Assembly: GCA_033977485.1 (NCBI GenBank)
Contig: CM066988.1
Span: 7,501-71,500, forward strand
Direction of reading: 5' to 3'
From: Hydrangea macrophylla
Taxonomy: Eukaryota; Streptophyta; Magnoliopsida; Cornales; Hydrangeaceae
DNA: 64,000 nucleotides
Below the pieces are notes generated by a model. It was given only the letters and a program-made list of their open reading frames with translations. It ran no database searches and was not told the origin of the DNA. Both the position numbers and the translations under genes were made by a program. Shown here piece by piece: positions 62,887-64,000 of the stretch. Position 1 is the first letter of the stretch. Each line of letters opens with the position of its first letter.

Positions 62887-64000
62887 TGTAGGAGTGTACG
62901 TATTCCAGCGTTACTAACATGGTGCTTAGTTGGTTTCCTTATAGAGGCTTAATAGCTTATACGGCAGTGGACAAGAAAGGAGGGAATGATGATGTCGGCT
63001 ATTGGATGTGTTGATGAGATGGATGGAGAGGTGTCATAAGCTTTATCTCATGACAAGAGAGGAGGTGTGGGCGTGCTTTGGTGATGGGAAGTTAATTGCG
63101 GGCGGAGGAGTGGTGACGGGATGGTTATTGCGGCGGAAGGGAGATTAAGATATCAGAGCCTATTGCGGCTGCAAGCTAGAGGCTCTAATTGGTTTGGGAG
63201 GTAGGTGAGGGGAAGGGTGAGTTGCAGTGGCGGTGTAGGTGACTTAGGTGGATGGGATGGCAATGCACGTGTCTCTCTCTTTCCTTGGAATCAACCCTAG
63301 CCTTGTCCATGAGGCGTCTAGTTAGGGAGATGCCCTTGACTTTAGCCACCGAGCCATGAACTCTCGAGATCCCAAATGTGTAATACCCTCAAGTCCTGCT
63401 CCTGACCAAGGGTAGCCCAAGTGTGTAGAAGTGGTAGAGGCAAGGGGCCTTAATTCTTTGTTGATGATATAGTTTGGAGGTAGCATCCCTTGAAGGTGAG
63501 CTTCAAGTAGTGAGGTGCCTTCAAGGAGGTCACGGGATGTGAGGGGATCTAGGAGCCATGTTGGAGACGTGGTGATGGTCATGACGTGGCATGTTTCCAT
63601 GTGGCATATTTAGTGTATTTACCTACAAATATAAGTGGAAAGATTCAAAGAAAAGTGTGAAAAGTCATGTTTTCTCAATTCAAGGACCAAATTATTCATT
63701 TATTTTGTTCAATCTTGATGATTATAGCTTTCACAAACTATATACCAAAGAAGTCTTAATTGCTTTTGAATTTTTCTTCCTATTCTTGTGAGATCTAAGT
63801 TACAAGTTTGAATGTGCATCTATTTCTCAAAAAAAGCATTTCCATTTAGTATTTTGTGACCTGCAATAGCATATATCCTTATTATCATGGATACCCACTT
63901 TCAGAAGAGAGAGAGATAAAGGTTTAACCACTTCTAAAGTGGATCCTGTAGGAATTGGATTGATTTTTTCATCACCTATTTAGTACACGACCAACGTGTA
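62887..64000. other. Non-coding, nothing recognised (probably COG3 intron)
   Basis: No COG3 exon, element end or RNA gene was recognised. It includes a G-rich stretch at 63060-63250. The 92-codon minus-strand ORF at 63322-63600 has no known motif. Confidence 0.4.

Noticed and set aside
63322..63600. Possible further COG3 exon or gene (92-codon ORF)
   Set aside because: No similarity to COG3 phrases and no supporting splice sites or family motif.

Overview
This is nuclear DNA from a flowering plant, almost certainly a eudicot. Coding exons are small and split by introns with canonical GT/AG ends. The rest is AT-rich non-coding DNA packed with plant-type transposable elements: Ty3/gypsy and Ty1/copia LTR elements primed from tRNA-Met, a Tat/Ogre derivative, TRIMs, L1 and RTE LINEs, an Au-like SINE, and hAT, Mutator and Stowaway MITEs. 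I cannot name the species; an asterid-like genome would fit, but that is a guess.

The only recognisable cellular gene is on the minus strand: the 3' part of COG3, a subunit of the conserved oligomeric Golgi tethering complex. Ten coding exons lie between 60986 and 23447. They give about 320 in-frame C-terminal residues ending in a stop. The upstream exons lie beyond the right edge. Every splice site is canonical and the frame is intact, so the gene looks functional. Its most unusual property is the intron between a 33-nt microexon (55439-55471) and the next exon (29172-29258). That intron is about 26.2 kb and is filled with nested elements.

Layout. 1-11357: a decayed minus-strand Tat/Ogre-like element (LTR 8224-11357, primer site, 51-bp minisatellite, gag only), carrying a 2.9-kb solo LTR (766-3668). 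11358-22900: a diverged copia LTR, then a chromovirus pol fragment on the plus strand. A solo LTR with target duplication GCTAA is inserted in this fragment, and a complete 7.7-kb copia (14830-22501, target duplication CTTCT) is inserted just downstream, probably in its 3' LTR. 22899-29258: a Stowaway MITE and the last seven COG3 exons, whose introns hold a SINE, a copia LTR and a foldback MITE. 29259-55438: the giant intron, with an L1 LINE split by a hAT element, more MITEs, a short LTR element, and a TRIM LTR split by a gypsy element (37504-54377, target duplication GTTAA). Inside the gypsy element lie an LTR/protease fragment, a hAT transposase pseudogene, a copia element, and, inside the copia, a hAT MITE next to an RTE LINE tail. 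55439-64000: the two upstream COG3 exons and the microexon, with a TRIM LTR, a palindromic Mutator MITE, a 1.2-kb MULE, copia remnants and a GC-rich hAT MITE nested in another hAT element.

None of the transposon coding regions is intact: each has stops, frameshifts or a changed catalytic residue. Most insertion calls rest on target-site duplications, terminal inverted repeats or restored reading frames that can be read directly in the sequence. Family names rest on remembered motifs and were not checked by database search.
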